Shown here one piece after another: positions 40,724 to 52,315 of a stretch of 64,000 bases of DNA; the first letter of the stretch is position 1, and every line of letters begins with the position of its first letter. The stretch comes from Chryseobacterium sp. ISL-80 (lineage in GTDB: Bacteria; Bacillota; Bacilli; Bacillales; Cytobacillaceae). The notes under the pieces were generated by a model. That model searched no databases. It was not told the origin of the DNA and saw only the letters and a program-made list of their open reading frames with translations. The stretch lies in the NCBI GenBank assembly GCA_018613055.1, contig JAGGQZ010000014.1, positions 180,993-244,992 on the forward strand, written 5' to 3'. The position numbers and the translations under genes were made by a program.

Positions 40724-41830
40724 TTATTGTTTGTGCTCCTCAACCAGCTTCATCACAGCAAAAGCCGCTCGCTCCGCGGAAAGCAGCGCTCCCTCCAGAT
40801 GCCCGCCATGTCCAGGCGCTGTCTCGGTACCTGCAAAAATAACCCTCTTATCCCACGAACTCGTTCCTGCCGGCAAGCCATAGTCCGGGAAACTGGTCAA
40901 CGGAGGAAGATCATCTTCCACTGCTGTTTCAGAATCGCCTGCCCAATCTTTATACAGGAAAGCTATCGGTTTTTCAGCGGATGGTCCAAAAAGCCGCGTC
41001 AATTGGTCAATGACAAGATGATGTAACTGTTCTTCACCAAGTTCTTGCCTTAATTTTGCTGGTAAGCCGAAAAAGCCAAAGAGTGCGCCGCACCCTGTGT
41101 CAGGCGATGCATCATGGATTTCCTGCAAAGGACCGGACCAGCTGGTGGCCTGGCCGGAAAGACCGTCTTCCCTCCAGAATGGACGGTCATAAATCGCAAC
41201 CGCTTTAGCCTGGCCTGCCATCCACGTCGGCTTGTCCTTCATGCTCGCCAAAATTCCATCGGGAAGAGAAGGTGAAAAGTCGATCCTTTCAGCGACAATC
41301 CGAGGCGGCAATGCCAGGATGACCGCTCGAGCACGAATGGTCTTCTTTTTCCCATCCAGTTCTTCTGCTTGGATTGTCACTTGATCATTGAGTTGGATTG
41401 CCGTAACACGTGTATTCAGCTCGATTGTGCCTGAAGGAAGTGTGGATGCGATAGCATCAATAAGCGACTGAATACCGCCATCAAGCCGCACAGACCTTTC
41501 AACAGCCCCTTCTGGCAAAACATGCCGCTGGATGGGACCGGTTTTCGATTGCTCGAAAAGTATTGCGCCCGAGGTATGCTGTTCCATAGTGGGCAACCCA
41601 AGTTCTTTGACCAAATTAGTGATGACAGGTTCATGATTCGGCCAGAACCACGTAGGACCCAGATCAAACCTCCCGAGCTCCGGCATGTCTTGGGCTGCCA
41701 TGCTCAAAACCCTGCCCCCAATTCGATCACGCGCCTCCAACACCCGGCAGCTGATTCCATTTGCCTGAAGCAAAGCAGCAGCACGTAGCCCAGCCAAACC
41801 AGCCCCGACAATGACAACCGGTTCCTTCAT
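40724..41830 (-). CDS. FAD-dependent amine oxidase family protein
   Basis: A 368-residue flavoprotein. The dinucleotide fold VVIVGAGLAGLRAA lies at residues 5-18, EARDRIGGRV near residue 35, and the C-terminal FAD motif FAGTETAPGHGGHLEGAL near residue 335. It oxidises an amine or related substrate, not identified. It is shorter than typical monoamine oxidases (about 450). GGAGGT lies just before the ATG at 41830; the frame runs on to 41845. Confidence 0.85.
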   Translation of the reverse strand: MKEPVVIVGAGLAGLRAAALLQANGISCRVLEARDRIGGRVLSMAAQDMPELGRFDLGPTWFWPNHEPVITNLVKELGLPTMEQHTSGAILFEQSKTGPIQRHVLPEGAVERSVRLDGGIQSLIDAIASTLPSGTIELNTRVTAIQLNDQVTIQAEELDGKKKTIRARAVILALPPRIVAERIDFSPSLPDGILASMKDKPTWMAGQAKAVAIYDRPFWREDGLSGQATSWSGPLQEIHDASPDTGCGALFGFFGLPAKLRQELGEEQLHHLVIDQLTRLFGPSAEKPIAFLYKDWAGDSETAVEDDLPPLTSFPDYGLPAGTSSWDKRVIFAGTETAPGHGGHLEGALLSAERAAFAVMKLVEEHKQ

Positions 41831-41877
41831 AGTTGTTACCTCCAATTATTCACACTTGCTCTGATTATGGTTCGGGT

Positions 41878-42360
41878 TCAGACATTTCTTCCGCTCTTCC
41901 CGATGATTTTGTCCGAAGTTGACCCGCGTTCGGACATTTCTACAGCTCTTGCCGCTGGTTTTGTCTGAAGTTGACCCGCGTTCGGACATTTCAGCGGCTC
42001 TTCCCGTTCGTTTTGTCCGAAGTCAGACCAGGTTCGGACATTTCTCCTGCTCTTCACGTTGATTTTGTCCGAAGTTAACCCAGCTTCAGACATTTCACCA
42101 GCTTTTCCCGTTGATTTTGTCCGAAGTTAACCCAGGTTCGGACATTTCACCAGCTTTTCACGTTGATTTTGTCTGAAGTTGACCCAGGTTCAGACATTTC
42201 ACCTGCTCTTTTCGATGATTTTGTCCGAAGTCGACCCAGGTTCAGACATTTCATCAGCTCTTCCCGTTGATTTTGTCCGAAGTAGCCCCTAGTTCGGACA
42301 TTTTTCCTGCTCTTACCGTTGATTTTGTCCGAAGTAGCCCCAAGTTCAAACATTTAGCCT
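41878..42360. repeat. second tandem array of 52-bp hairpin units (about nine copies)
   Basis: GACATT recurs at 41881, 41933, 41985, 42037 and on in exact 52-base steps to 42297, with a worn copy at 42349. Outer arms are CGGACA and TGTCCG. The layout and length match the 26050-27043 array, but the filling sequence differs. Short reading frames inside are chance products. Confidence 0.88.
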
Positions 42361-42415
42361 TGTCCGAAAACACCCCGAATCTTCCCCACAACAATCAGTC
42401 ACGAATTCTTCCCGC

Positions 42416-42976
42416 TTACACCTCAATCTGTTTAAGCACTTTAGCCGGGTTGCCGCCAACTACGACATTATCCGGGACATCCTTCGTCACGACTGCCCCA
42501 GATGCGATCACTACATTGTCTCCAACGGTCACTCCTGGATTTATGATGGCACTCCCGCCAATCCATACATTGTTTCCAATCGTGATTGGCTTCGCATATT
42601 CCTTGCCAGAGTTGCGTTCAGTCGGATGAAGCGGGTGTGTGGCCGTATAGATTTGCACGCCAGGTGCGAGCATACAATTATCGCCAATGCGAACTTCACT
42701 CACATCGAGGATGGTACAGTCGAAATTGGCATAGAAGTTCTCTCCAACATGAGTGTTATAGCCATAATCAAATCGGATATTCGGCTCCATAAAAACAGCG
42801 TCTCCTGTGGAACCTAGCAATTCCTTTAAAAGCTTTGTCCGCTTTTCACCTTCTGTTTCCAGTGTCTGATTATAGATCCTGACCTTGCGTCTGGCTTCCT
42901 CACGATCCTTTACCAATACTGTGTCAGCAGGGTTGTACATTTCCCCGGCAACCATTTTCTCTTTTTCCGTTTTCAT
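42416..42976 (-). CDS. maa: maltose O-acetyltransferase-like (left-handed beta-helix)
   Basis: A 186-residue acetyl-CoA-dependent sugar acetyltransferase. An N-terminal Mac domain ([11 protein letters not shown], residues 8-18) is followed by hexapeptide repeats ([19 protein letters not shown], then [20 protein letters not shown]), with the catalytic His in YTATHPLHP near residue 112. AAGG lies nine bases before the ATG. The frame runs on to 43078 through the next small gene by chance. Confidence 0.87.
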   Translation of the reverse strand: MKTEKEKMVAGEMYNPADTVLVKDREEARRKVRIYNQTLETEGEKRTKLLKELLGSTGDAVFMEPNIRFDYGYNTHVGENFYANFDCTILDVSEVRIGDNCMLAPGVQIYTATHPLHPTERNSGKEYAKPITIGNNVWIGGSAIINPGVTVGDNVVIASGAVVTKDVPDNVVVGGNPAKVLKQIEV

Positions 42977-43010
42977 TTTATATGACCTTCTTTCACTTTT
43001 ATCTAATTGC

Positions 43011-43106
43011 CTATTTCCCACAGCATTTCTTGTACTTTTTCCCACTGCCACGTGGGCAGGGATTATGACGTCCAACATTCTGTCTGGTGCTAAACTGCAT
43101 ATTCAT
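43011..43106 (-). CDS. SEC-C motif microprotein (possibly degraded)
   Basis: A 31-residue frame starting [18 protein letters not shown] and ending [12 protein letters not shown]. This is the SEC-C zinc motif (usually [14 protein letters not shown]) at the C-terminus; Arg replaces the second Cys (CPRG). No clear binding site precedes the ATG, so it may be the relic of a longer gene. It lies 34 bases before maa. Confidence 0.5.
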   Translation of the reverse strand: MNMQFSTRQNVGRHNPCPRGSGKKYKKCCGK

Positions 43107-43144
43107 GCTATGTAACGATGATTACAGGTTTTCTGCTTACACAG

Positions 43145-43175
43145 AAAAAGCGCACCTCAAATGATGTGCACTTTT
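43145..43175 (-). terminator. hairpin terminator downstream of sstT
   Basis: On the minus strand, AAGTGCAC, loop, GGTGCGCTT and TTTTTC. It lies beyond the repeat at 43238-43355. Confidence 0.6.
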
Positions 43176-43237
43176 ATCTTATCTTAATACAAGCTCCAAC
43201 TGGAAGCAAAGGGACTTCCCCTTGCCCACAAGTGGAT

Positions 43238-43355
43238 CTGGTCGATATTTTGCCAAAAGTGGTTGATATATCTTTAAATCTGGTCGATAAAATCGATAAT
43301 CCGCTGATATATCTGAGAATGTGGTTGATATATTTTCATTTTCGCCAATAAGTAA
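43238..43355. repeat. composite repeat of 21-bp units (copy B)
   Basis: CTGGTCGAT 43238, GTGGTTGAT 43259, CTGGTCGAT 43280, CCGCTGAT 43301, GTGGTTGAT 43321, TCGCCAATA near 43342. Same unit order and uneven steps as copy A at 36622. Confidence 0.8.
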
Positions 43356-43380
43356 AAAGCGTACCTGACATCCAGCCAAT

Positions 43381-44619
43381 TTATGAAGCTTTTTTGATGT
43401 CGATGACCTTTCCTTCCTGGCGCCATTTCTTGAATTCTACTGCAGCTGTGAATAGAACGTCTGTCGATGAGTTAAGCGCTGTTTCAAAAGAGTCCTGCAG
43501 AACGCCAATGATAAAACCTACTGCAACCACCTGCATCGCGACATCATTCGGAATGCCGAATAAGCTGGATGCAAGAGGAATCAGCAACAACGAACCGCCT
43601 GCAACTCCAGAGGCACCGGCAGCACTGATGGCGGCCATCACACTCAGAAGGATGGCAGTTGGAATATCCACCTGAATGTCAAGTGTATGGACTGCAGCAA
43701 GTGTCATGACGGAAATTGTCACAGCTGCTCCAGCCATATTAATCGTTGCGCCTAATGGAATCGAAACAGAATAGGAATCCTTATCAAGCCCTAATTCTTC
43801 ACAAATTTTAATATTCACAGGGATATTTGAAGCTGAACTTCTTGTAAAGAAGGCTGTGATCCCACTTTCCTTCAAGCATTTAAACACAAGTGGATATGGA
43901 TTTTGCCTGATCATCGTGAACACGATGAGCGGATTGACGACAAGGGCAACGACAAGCATGCAGCCAATCAGGACAGCAAGCAATTTACCATAGCCAAGCA
44001 AGGAGCTGAGACCGTTTGTCGTAATTGATTCAAACACTAGGCCCATGATGCCAAGCGGAGCAAATTTTATCACCCATGCGACGATTTTGGACATGGCATC
44101 AGCTAGATTCCCAATCACTGTTTTTGTTGAATCTGCTGCACTTTTCAGGGCAACACCAATCAGGACTGCCCAGGCTAAAATACCGATATAATTAGCATTT
44201 ATAATAGCGTTAACCGGATTATCTACAATGTTGAGCAATAAAGTTTTGAGAACCTCGACGACACTTCCTGGAGGCGTCATGCCTTCTGCGCCAGCGGTAA
44301 GCTTTAAGCTGACCGGGAACATAAAGCTGGCAAGAACGGCAATAAGTCCTGCAGCAAACGTTCCTAAAAGATAAAGAAAAATGATCGTTTTCATGTTTGT
44401 TTTCTGCCCGCGTCTATGCTGGGCAATCGCCGACATAACCAGGAATAATACCAAAACTGGAGCAACTGCTTTCAGGGCCCCTACAAATAATGACCCAAAA
44501 ATAGCAACCGGCTTTGCAGCTTCCGGAATCGTCAGTGCCAGGACCACACCAATTAATAGACCCGCAATGATCTGTTTTACCAGGCTTACTCGGTTCAACT
44601 TCTTCAGTAAATCGTTCAT
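43381..44619 (-). CDS. sstT: serine/threonine:sodium symporter SstT
   Basis: A 412-residue dicarboxylate/amino acid:cation symporter (DAACS) that brings in serine and threonine with Na+. Family blocks: [14 protein letters not shown] near residue 258 (the serine-rich hairpin), [14 protein letters not shown] near residue 290 and [17 protein letters not shown] near residue 335. The ATG at 44619 follows GGGGGAG by six bases; upstream in-frame codons (44625, 44634) overlap that site. Its mRNA leader of about 97 bases holds a hairpin. Confidence 0.88.
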   Translation of the reverse strand: MNDLLKKLNRVSLVKQIIAGLLIGVVLALTIPEAAKPVAIFGSLFVGALKAVAPVLVLFLVMSAIAQHRRGQKTNMKTIIFLYLLGTFAAGLIAVLASFMFPVSLKLTAGAEGMTPPGSVVEVLKTLLLNIVDNPVNAIINANYIGILAWAVLIGVALKSAADSTKTVIGNLADAMSKIVAWVIKFAPLGIMGLVFESITTNGLSSLLGYGKLLAVLIGCMLVVALVVNPLIVFTMIRQNPYPLVFKCLKESGITAFFTRSSASNIPVNIKICEELGLDKDSYSVSIPLGATINMAGAAVTISVMTLAAVHTLDIQVDIPTAILLSVMAAISAAGASGVAGGSLLLIPLASSLFGIPNDVAMQVVAVGFIIGVLQDSFETALNSSTDVLFTAAVEFKKWRQEGKVIDIKKAS

Positions 44620-44670
44620 CGTCATCTCCCCCACAAGTAAGTTCTCTTTTTGAATGCATAAGGCCAGTTA

Positions 44671-44691
44671 AGGACAATCACTTACTGTCCT
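44671..44691 (-). other. leader hairpin of sstT
   Basis: AGGACA and TGTCCT around nine bases, within the 5' leader, about 50 bases before the start codon. No known riboswitch matches. Confidence 0.4.
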
Positions 44692-44722
44692 CTTTAAAAA
44701 TACAACTGTCCGCGTACTAAGT

Positions 44723-44751
44723 ATTATAGAGGCTGAAATATTATATTACAA
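44723..44751 (-). promoter_or_regulatory. promoter of sstT
   Basis: On the minus strand, -35 TTGTAA and -10 TATAAT with a 17-bp spacer, about 100 bases before the gene. Confidence 0.7.
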
Positions 44752-44915
44752 TATAAAGATTTTAACATATAAAAATCTCAACTTTCTAAATACTCAATCA
44801 ATCATACCCTAACTATTAGCGGGTTGTTAATAGATAATTGTTCCCAGAAAATCAGGTTTCTTAACCATCGCGCTCATGCCATTTTAAATCTTCCACATGC
44901 TCCCCGATTCGAGCG

Positions 44916-44950
44916 CAGAAAAAATAGCAGACCATTTTACTGATCTGCCA
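44916..44950 (-). terminator. terminator of katG
   Basis: On the minus strand, GCAGATC, eight-base loop, GGTCTGC and TATTTTTT. Confidence 0.75.
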
Positions 44951-44962
44951 TCTGGTAAACTA

Positions 44963-47218
<2,256 letters not shown>

Positions 47219-47327
47219 TCAACATTAATAACTATGAAAGGGACAAGGGATTTAGTATCTATAATTGGAATCTTTTATGAATAGGGGCAGCTGAGGGGAT
47301 TGGGGAGTTGATTTAGATGAAAGACTA

Positions 47328-47657
47328 CTAACCAAAAAATACTTCCACGCTATCTTCTTTTTGTGCTGTTGCCAAGCAACTTTGGATAAACTTAAGGATT
47401 TGTTTTTGGTCCCAGGATGTACAATCACTTTCCGACGGCGAATCGCCCGTATTAAAAAACTTCTTGTAGTCGTTCATTGCCTGTTCTATTTGTTGTAACG
47501 AAAAAGTCGAGAACTTCCCTGATCCACTGACTCCAGCATAAAACTTCAGTTAGTCAAGTAAATTGTAAAGCAGCAGTGCATTACGATTCCCCATGCTAAA
47601 ACGTGCATAAGCAATTTCTTCCCTTGCTTTATTCAAACCGTATATATCATGACCCAT
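47328..47657 (-). pseudogene. small hypothetical gene broken by an in-frame TAA
   Basis: One frame reads MGHDIYGLNKAREEIAYAR from the ATG at 47657, with GGAGGG upstream. After LLLYNLLD it meets TAA (codon 36, 47550-47552), then continues without a shift as LKFYAGVSGSGKFSTFS through WDQKQILKFIQSCLATAQ to a stop at 47328. Composition is coding-like on both sides, so a nonsense mutation in a roughly 109-residue protein is likely. I recall Bacillus proteins of this type but have no function for them. Confidence 0.6.
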
Positions 47658-47763
47658 TCATAACCCTCCTTCAAAAATTAAAATGAAATGCTTAAGAAAC
47701 CTTAATGAAACTGATGTACAGCTACATGGCTAATCACTCCTTTCACGCTTGAAGGAAATTATT

Positions 47764-47862
47764 TTGAAATTAATGCGAGAGAGTAAGAGATATTCAAAAG
47801 ACGATCCGAGGGTTCATTCAAGAAGTATTCATGAAAGGTTAGAAATCAAAGATTTTAAATAA
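47764..47862 (+). CDS. possible 32-residue microprotein
   Basis: MKLMRESKRYSKDDPRVHSR then SIHERLEIKDFK, from TTG 47764 with GAAGGAA seven bases upstream. It is basic and soluble. Evidence is limited to the binding site and composition; it could be chance. Confidence 0.3.
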   Translation: MKLMRESKRYSKDDPRVHSRSIHERLEIKDFK

Positions 47863-48033
47863 GGAGAAAATGGAGAGCGGCAAACGAAGAAATTGTGAAA
47901 GAAAGCTGTCTGCCTTCAGAAAAAATAATACCACATTACGTATTATTTTAATTCAGTTTTTTTCAAATTTATCAACAATTATGTGAACGCTTTCTTTGTA
48001 TACGATCCTACAAGGGTTTAGTATGGTTATAAT

Positions 48034-48072
48034 TAAAAATCCCTCAAACTCACAGTCTGAGGGATTTTTTCT
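48034..48072. terminator. bidirectional terminator after the neutral protease
   Basis: AAATCCCTCA and TGAGGGATTT with an eleven-base loop and T runs on both strands. Confidence 0.85.
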
Positions 48073-48074
48073 AA

Positions 48075-49739
48075 TTAATAGATTCCGACTGCGTCGAATC
48101 CAGCGTTGGCTGCCGCTTCTTCCTCGCTGCCTTCACCATAAAGATCGATTGCAGACTGGACGACCGCCTGTCTTGCATCGCTAAAATCGGAATTCGAGGT
48201 TAAGTAAACTGTTAATGCGCGATAATAAATCTTCCCTAATTTTTCTCTTCCAAGGTCCTGCGCGATCAGGTATGCCGCATGGTTCGTAATCGAAGAGTTA
48301 ACATGGACTCCGCCGCCATCTACTGAAGTTGGCATATTATAAAACTCGTCCATGTGGTCTGGATAGACTCCGCCATTTGTGCTGTATGCCCTTCTTTGCT
48401 CGTTGCTCACGACAACACCGTTTGGATTGCTTAAGCTGCGCAACACAGTTGCTCCGCTAGCCTTAGCCTCCGGTGCCATAATATCCTCGCCCATTTCCCA
48501 ATCGCTGTCGTCAATAAGTGCACCAAAGACGTCAGCGAAGGACTCGTTCAGAGCACCTGATTGATTTCGATACACCAGATTTGCAGAATGAGTGATGACG
48601 CCATGAGTCATCTCATGAGCAGCAACATCAAGGCCTGCCGATAGTGAAATCATGAATTTGCCATCCCCATCACCATAGGTCATCCAGCGCCCATTCCAGG
48701 AAGCATTGTTATAATTGTTGCCATAGTGGACTCTCGATACAATCGCCATTCCTTCTCCGTCAAGGGAATTACGCCCATGTTCATTTAAATAATACTCGTA
48801 TACCTTTTCAGAATTATAATGTGCATCAACAGCCGCGCGGTCATAGTCACTAATAAAGGCTGCTGAATTCCCAACATAAACAGTATCGTTACTGAAGCTA
48901 TTATCATTTTTGGCATCATAGGTGACAATGCCTCCAAGATTCTCATGAGAGTAATCTGCCAGTGCAAATTTAGTTCCGGCATTTGGCTCTTTTACCTGCG
49001 TAATATGCAGCTCCCTGTGCTCGCCATGTACCCCTTTCCCTGCACCTTTTTGCGTTTGCTCATCAGCATGCATCAAGCCATTGTACTGATCGATTACCTC
49101 TCCCGTTTTTGCATCCACAAAAACGAACCAGTTGCCAGGCTCATCTCCCATGAAATTGACATTCACTTTGTAAGCTGTATAATTTTTTCCCTCAAAAGGC
49201 AGGACAACAAGCTCCGAAGTAGGCTCGTATGTCAGCTCCTCTGGTGCATTGACAGCAGCCAACGCCGCGCTCAAAGCTTCATCGCTGCTCAATGACGCAT
49301 TTGTGTCCACTGAATCCTCTGCAATTGTCTGATTGGTTCTTCCATTTACGGACACAATTTCATTATTCTTATTAAAATGGATAACAACTTCAGCCCCTTC
49401 AACTTTTACACCATTTACAGATTGGTTGAAACGAACGTGAGTCATGCCAAGTTCATCTTTTTGCGTGCTCTTTACCTTGAGGTTTTTGTCAGGATGAGGA
49501 ATTCCCGTTTTATCTTGGTTCATCTTCAGATAATTTAACGCTTCAGAAGCTGTGCTGGAAGAAAATTTTTCCGCATACCGCTCCTTCACAAATAAAGGAA
49601 CACTTGCTTTCTCATTCCATGCCTTGGAAGCTTGTCCACTGCTTGAATCAGCTGGCTGCGCGAACACACTGCTGACCGGGATCGAACCTACCAACATTGC
49701 CGACGACAGAACTACGGGTAAAATAAACTTCTTCTTCAA
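48075..49739 (-). CDS. npr: secreted neutral metalloprotease (bacillolysin, M4)
   Basis: A 554-residue preproenzyme. Signal peptide at residues 1-27 (KKKFILPVVLSSAMLVG, ending SVFA); FTP and PepSY propeptide to about residue 240; then the catalytic domain with HEMTH zinc ligands (near residue 375), third ligand Glu in GALNESFADVFG, and catalytic His in GGVHVNSSITNHAAY. It is shorter at no point, so probably active. The TTG at 49739 follows GGGAGG; the frame opens at 49766 but only the TTG gives a proper signal peptide. Monocistronic. Confidence 0.92.
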   Translation of the reverse strand: MKKKFILPVVLSSAMLVGSIPVSSVFAQPADSSSGQASKAWNEKASVPLFVKERYAEKFSSSTASEALNYLKMNQDKTGIPHPDKNLKVKSTQKDELGMTHVRFNQSVNGVKVEGAEVVIHFNKNNEIVSVNGRTNQTIAEDSVDTNASLSSDEALSAALAAVNAPEELTYEPTSELVVLPFEGKNYTAYKVNVNFMGDEPGNWFVFVDAKTGEVIDQYNGLMHADEQTQKGAGKGVHGEHRELHITQVKEPNAGTKFALADYSHENLGGIVTYDAKNDNSFSNDTVYVGNSAAFISDYDRAAVDAHYNSEKVYEYYLNEHGRNSLDGEGMAIVSRVHYGNNYNNASWNGRWMTYGDGDGKFMISLSAGLDVAAHEMTHGVITHSANLVYRNQSGALNESFADVFGALIDDSDWEMGEDIMAPEAKASGATVLRSLSNPNGVVVSNEQRRAYSTNGGVYPDHMDEFYNMPTSVDGGGVHVNSSITNHAAYLIAQDLGREKLGKIYYRALTVYLTSNSDFSDARQAVVQSAIDLYGEGSEEEAAANAGFDAVGIY

Positions 49740-49777
49740 AACTCCATTCCTCCCATCAATTTCCATTCAATGGGTCT

Positions 49778-49783
49778 ATTATA
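49778..49783 (-). promoter_or_regulatory. -10 element of the protease gene
   Basis: TATAAT on the minus strand, about 40 bases before the start. No strong -35 is seen, as is usual for transition-phase activated protease genes. Confidence 0.4.
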
Positions 49784-50029
49784 TATTTCTATGCACGAAA
49801 TATCATGAATAATTAGAATTATTTGAATAAATTAAATAACCGGATAAAATATCCTAAATATTCAAGTTCGGAACGGGCCTTATCCTTCTATTTACCTTTA
49901 TTGGCCAGGGCTTTTGAATGATTACTTTTACCCTAAAGCCTTTTTGAGGGTTCTCCTTACAATATGCCTGTTTTTCTAGTTTTCTACTGTTTCGAAAGTG
50001 AAAACATAAATGAGAGACTGATAATTTTT

Positions 50030-50066
50030 TCAAAAAAAAATACGGAACCAGTTCACCTGATTCCGC
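50030..50066 (-). terminator. terminator of the sugar regulatory operon
   Basis: On the minus strand, CGGAATCAG, GTGAA, CTGGTTCCG and nine T after a short AT step. Confidence 0.85.
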
Positions 50067-50106
50067 CTGTGACGCCTTTATAAAATGGTTTATCGTTTTA
50101 TTCGAT

Positions 50107-51126
50107 TTACCCGTTCAACCATTCTTCTTTTTTTATCAATCTTCCTTCTTCTGAAGATTTTAGTGCCAGTTCAATTAACTTGGTCACTCTAAGTGCTTCT
50201 TCTAATGAAACGACAGGCTCCCTTCTTGCTAAGCTGTCTGCAAGTAATGAAAAGAAATGGTCGTATCCTCCTGATTCTATCATGACCTCTGCCGTATCTT
50301 CACAATAGATTGTACCCACTTCTTTTTCTTTTCCTTGATAGAAAGTACCATCTGCCAATTGAGGTTCCTGCTTGTCCAGTCCGTATTTTACGAAACTGCC
50401 TTTTGACCCATGTAGTTCAAAACGCGGATAGGCAGAATTAACAAATGAACTTGCGCGTAAATATACTCGTTTTTTTCCATAATGCAAAACGACGAGAAAG
50501 CCATCATCCGTTCGGCCATTTTCCCGTTGAGCCATTATTTCTGCATATAATGCATCTGGTTGACCGAATAAAACAAGTGCCTGATCAAGTAAGTGGGAAC
50601 CTAAATCGTATAGGACGCCGGATCCTGCTCCGGGTTGCTCTCTCCAGCGATTTTGAACATGGGGTCTGAATCGATCAAACCGCGATTCAAGGACTTGCCA
50701 GTCTCCCAGCATTTCTTCTTTCAGAAGTTTTTGTATGGTTAAAAAGTCTCCATCCCAACGGCGGTTTTGGTGCACAGTCACGACAGACTCACTAGCTTGT
50801 TTAAGCTGTATGAGTTCTCTTCCTTCTTCTACTGTTAAAAACGCCGGCTTTTCAACCAGCACATCTTTTCCTGCAAGAATACATTGTTTTAACATGTCAT
50901 AGTGCATGTCAGATGGTGTGGTAATGATATACAAAGTTGCCTCACTTTTTGAAAGTGCCTCTTCTACTGTTTCATACACCGGTACATTGCATACATCACT
51001 ATGGTCTTTGGATGTTCCTGACCTTGAAATAATCCCGACCACCTCATATTTATCAGAATGTACCAGGTGCGGTAAATGGAACACCTTTGCAGCAAAACCA
51101 AACCCAACAATTATCGTTTTTATCAT
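50107..51126 (-). CDS. Gfo/Idh/MocA family oxidoreductase (YvaA/IolW-like)
   Basis: A 339-residue NAD(P)-dependent dehydrogenase. Rossmann motif VGFGFAAKVFHLP at residues 8-20, EKPAFLTVEEG near residue 93, and DLGSHLLDQALVLFG near residue 174 in the substrate domain. It resembles YvaA/IolW scyllo-inositol dehydrogenases. It is the last gene of the minus-strand sensor operon, 29 bases after the sugar-binding lipoprotein, so it probably handles a sugar or sugar acid taken up by this system. Confidence 0.85.
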   Translation of the reverse strand: MIKTIIVGFGFAAKVFHLPHLVHSDKYEVVGIISRSGTSKDHSDVCNVPVYETVEEALSKSEATLYIITTPSDMHYDMLKQCILAGKDVLVEKPAFLTVEEGRELIQLKQASESVVTVHQNRRWDGDFLTIQKLLKEEMLGDWQVLESRFDRFRPHVQNRWREQPGAGSGVLYDLGSHLLDQALVLFGQPDALYAEIMAQRENGRTDDGFLVVLHYGKKRVYLRASSFVNSAYPRFELHGSKGSFVKYGLDKQEPQLADGTFYQGKEKEVGTIYCEDTAEVMIESGGYDHFFSLLADSLARREPVVSLEEALRVTKLIELALKSSEEGRLIKKEEWLNG

Positions 51127-51155
51127 GTAAGAACCTCCACTAATTTCTTAGGCTG

Positions 51156-52241
51156 TTATTCCTCAGTCATTCCGTATACCTCATCTCGCTTATGAAACCC
51201 ATCGGCAATAATAGTATCATCTATATTATCTTTATCCACTGCAATGGGTGAAAGGAGGAGGGATGGTATCTCCAATTTTCCGTTATTCATTTTTCTATTC
51301 GTTGCAACCGTTTCTCCGCCCGCCATTTTGATAGCTGCTCTTGCTGCTTCGTATGCTAATGTTTTAATCGGTTTATAAATAGTCATTGTTTGAGTCCCTT
51401 GCACAATATGCTGAGCGGCCGCTAAGTCTGCATCCTGTCCGGCAACTGGAATTTCCCCTTCAAGTCCCTGCGCTTCAAGGGCTTTTATGACCCCGCCTGC
51501 TGTCGCATCGTTTGCAGCAATAACAGCATCTATCTCATTATTATTTATCTCCAGGGCGGCTTCCATATTGGCAAAAGCATTTTCTGGCGTCCAATTTTCA
51601 GTCCATTGGTCATACACAACCTGTATATCCCCCCTATCTATGAAGGGCTGGAGGACATTGAAAACTCCCTTTTTCAATAAATGGGCATTATTGTCTGTGT
51701 TTGCCCCCCCAATATATACATACTTCCCTTTTGGAACTAATTTTGTTATTGCCTGAGCTTGAAGTTCCCCAACTAACTCATTGTCAAAAGAAATGTATAA
51801 ATCAACAGATGAATTTTTCACTAAACGATCATAAGATATAACTTTAATGCCCGAAGAATGGGCTTTATTCACGATGGTTGCTACCGCCTCAGCGTTATGC
51901 GGAACAATTACGAGCAAGTCCACTCCCTCGCTGATTAACGTTTCTGCCTGCACAATTTGCAAGGTATCGTCACCCTTTGCTTCACGAATCACAACTTCCG
52001 CTCCTAATGACTCGACCGCTTCTTTAAAAAAGTCTCTATCCCTTGGCCAGCGCTCCTCTTCTAAGGTGTCCATCGAAAAACCAATTTTAAGCTTTTTATC
52101 AAAATCAGTAACAACACTTTCATACTCTGGTTCTTTGTTCTCTTTAAGCTTTGGAGTGACCCCCTCTTCGCATGCCGCCAATAATATCAGAAGGAAGATA
52201 AGATTCAATAAACCAACTTTCCTTAACTTTGTTATCACCAT
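51156..52241 (-). CDS. sugar-binding lipoprotein (ChvE/XylF-like)
   Basis: A 361-residue periplasmic-binding-protein-fold lipoprotein. The signal peptide ends LLAAC (Cys24 or nearby). Sugar-binding features: GFSMDTLEEERWPRD near residue 55, VPHNAEA, ISYDRL, GANTDNNAHLL and AGQDADLAAA, the pattern of ChvE and XylF. GGGAGGGG precedes the ATG at 52241. It is the second such protein here (see 59386) but lies with the sensor genes, so it may feed the sensor or share the importer. Confidence 0.85.
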   Translation of the reverse strand: MVITKLRKVGLLNLIFLLILLAACEEGVTPKLKENKEPEYESVVTDFDKKLKIGFSMDTLEEERWPRDRDFFKEAVESLGAEVVIREAKGDDTLQIVQAETLISEGVDLLVIVPHNAEAVATIVNKAHSSGIKVISYDRLVKNSSVDLYISFDNELVGELQAQAITKLVPKGKYVYIGGANTDNNAHLLKKGVFNVLQPFIDRGDIQVVYDQWTENWTPENAFANMEAALEINNNEIDAVIAANDATAGGVIKALEAQGLEGEIPVAGQDADLAAAQHIVQGTQTMTIYKPIKTLAYEAARAAIKMAGGETVATNRKMNNGKLEIPSLLLSPIAVDKDNIDDTIIADGFHKRDEVYGMTEE

Positions 52242-52315
52242 TTCCCCTCCCTTCCCTGTGGAACTTCTGTTTCCGTTTTGCATTATTCTAATAGTTTGCA
52301 TTTTTAGGAAAGAGA

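Noticed and set aside
41878-42353. two minus-strand frames with repeated motifs inside the second repeat array
   Set aside because: They arise from translating the 52-bp repeats (52 is not a multi­ple of three, so register shifts); no start signals.
47259-47273. PerR box upstream of katG
   Set aside because: CTATAATTGGAATCT keeps only the left half of TTATAATnATTATAA.
47981-47995. cre-like ATGTGAACGCTTTCT
   Set aside because: One mismatch and no gene starting nearby on either strand; the protease promoter is 1.8 kb away.
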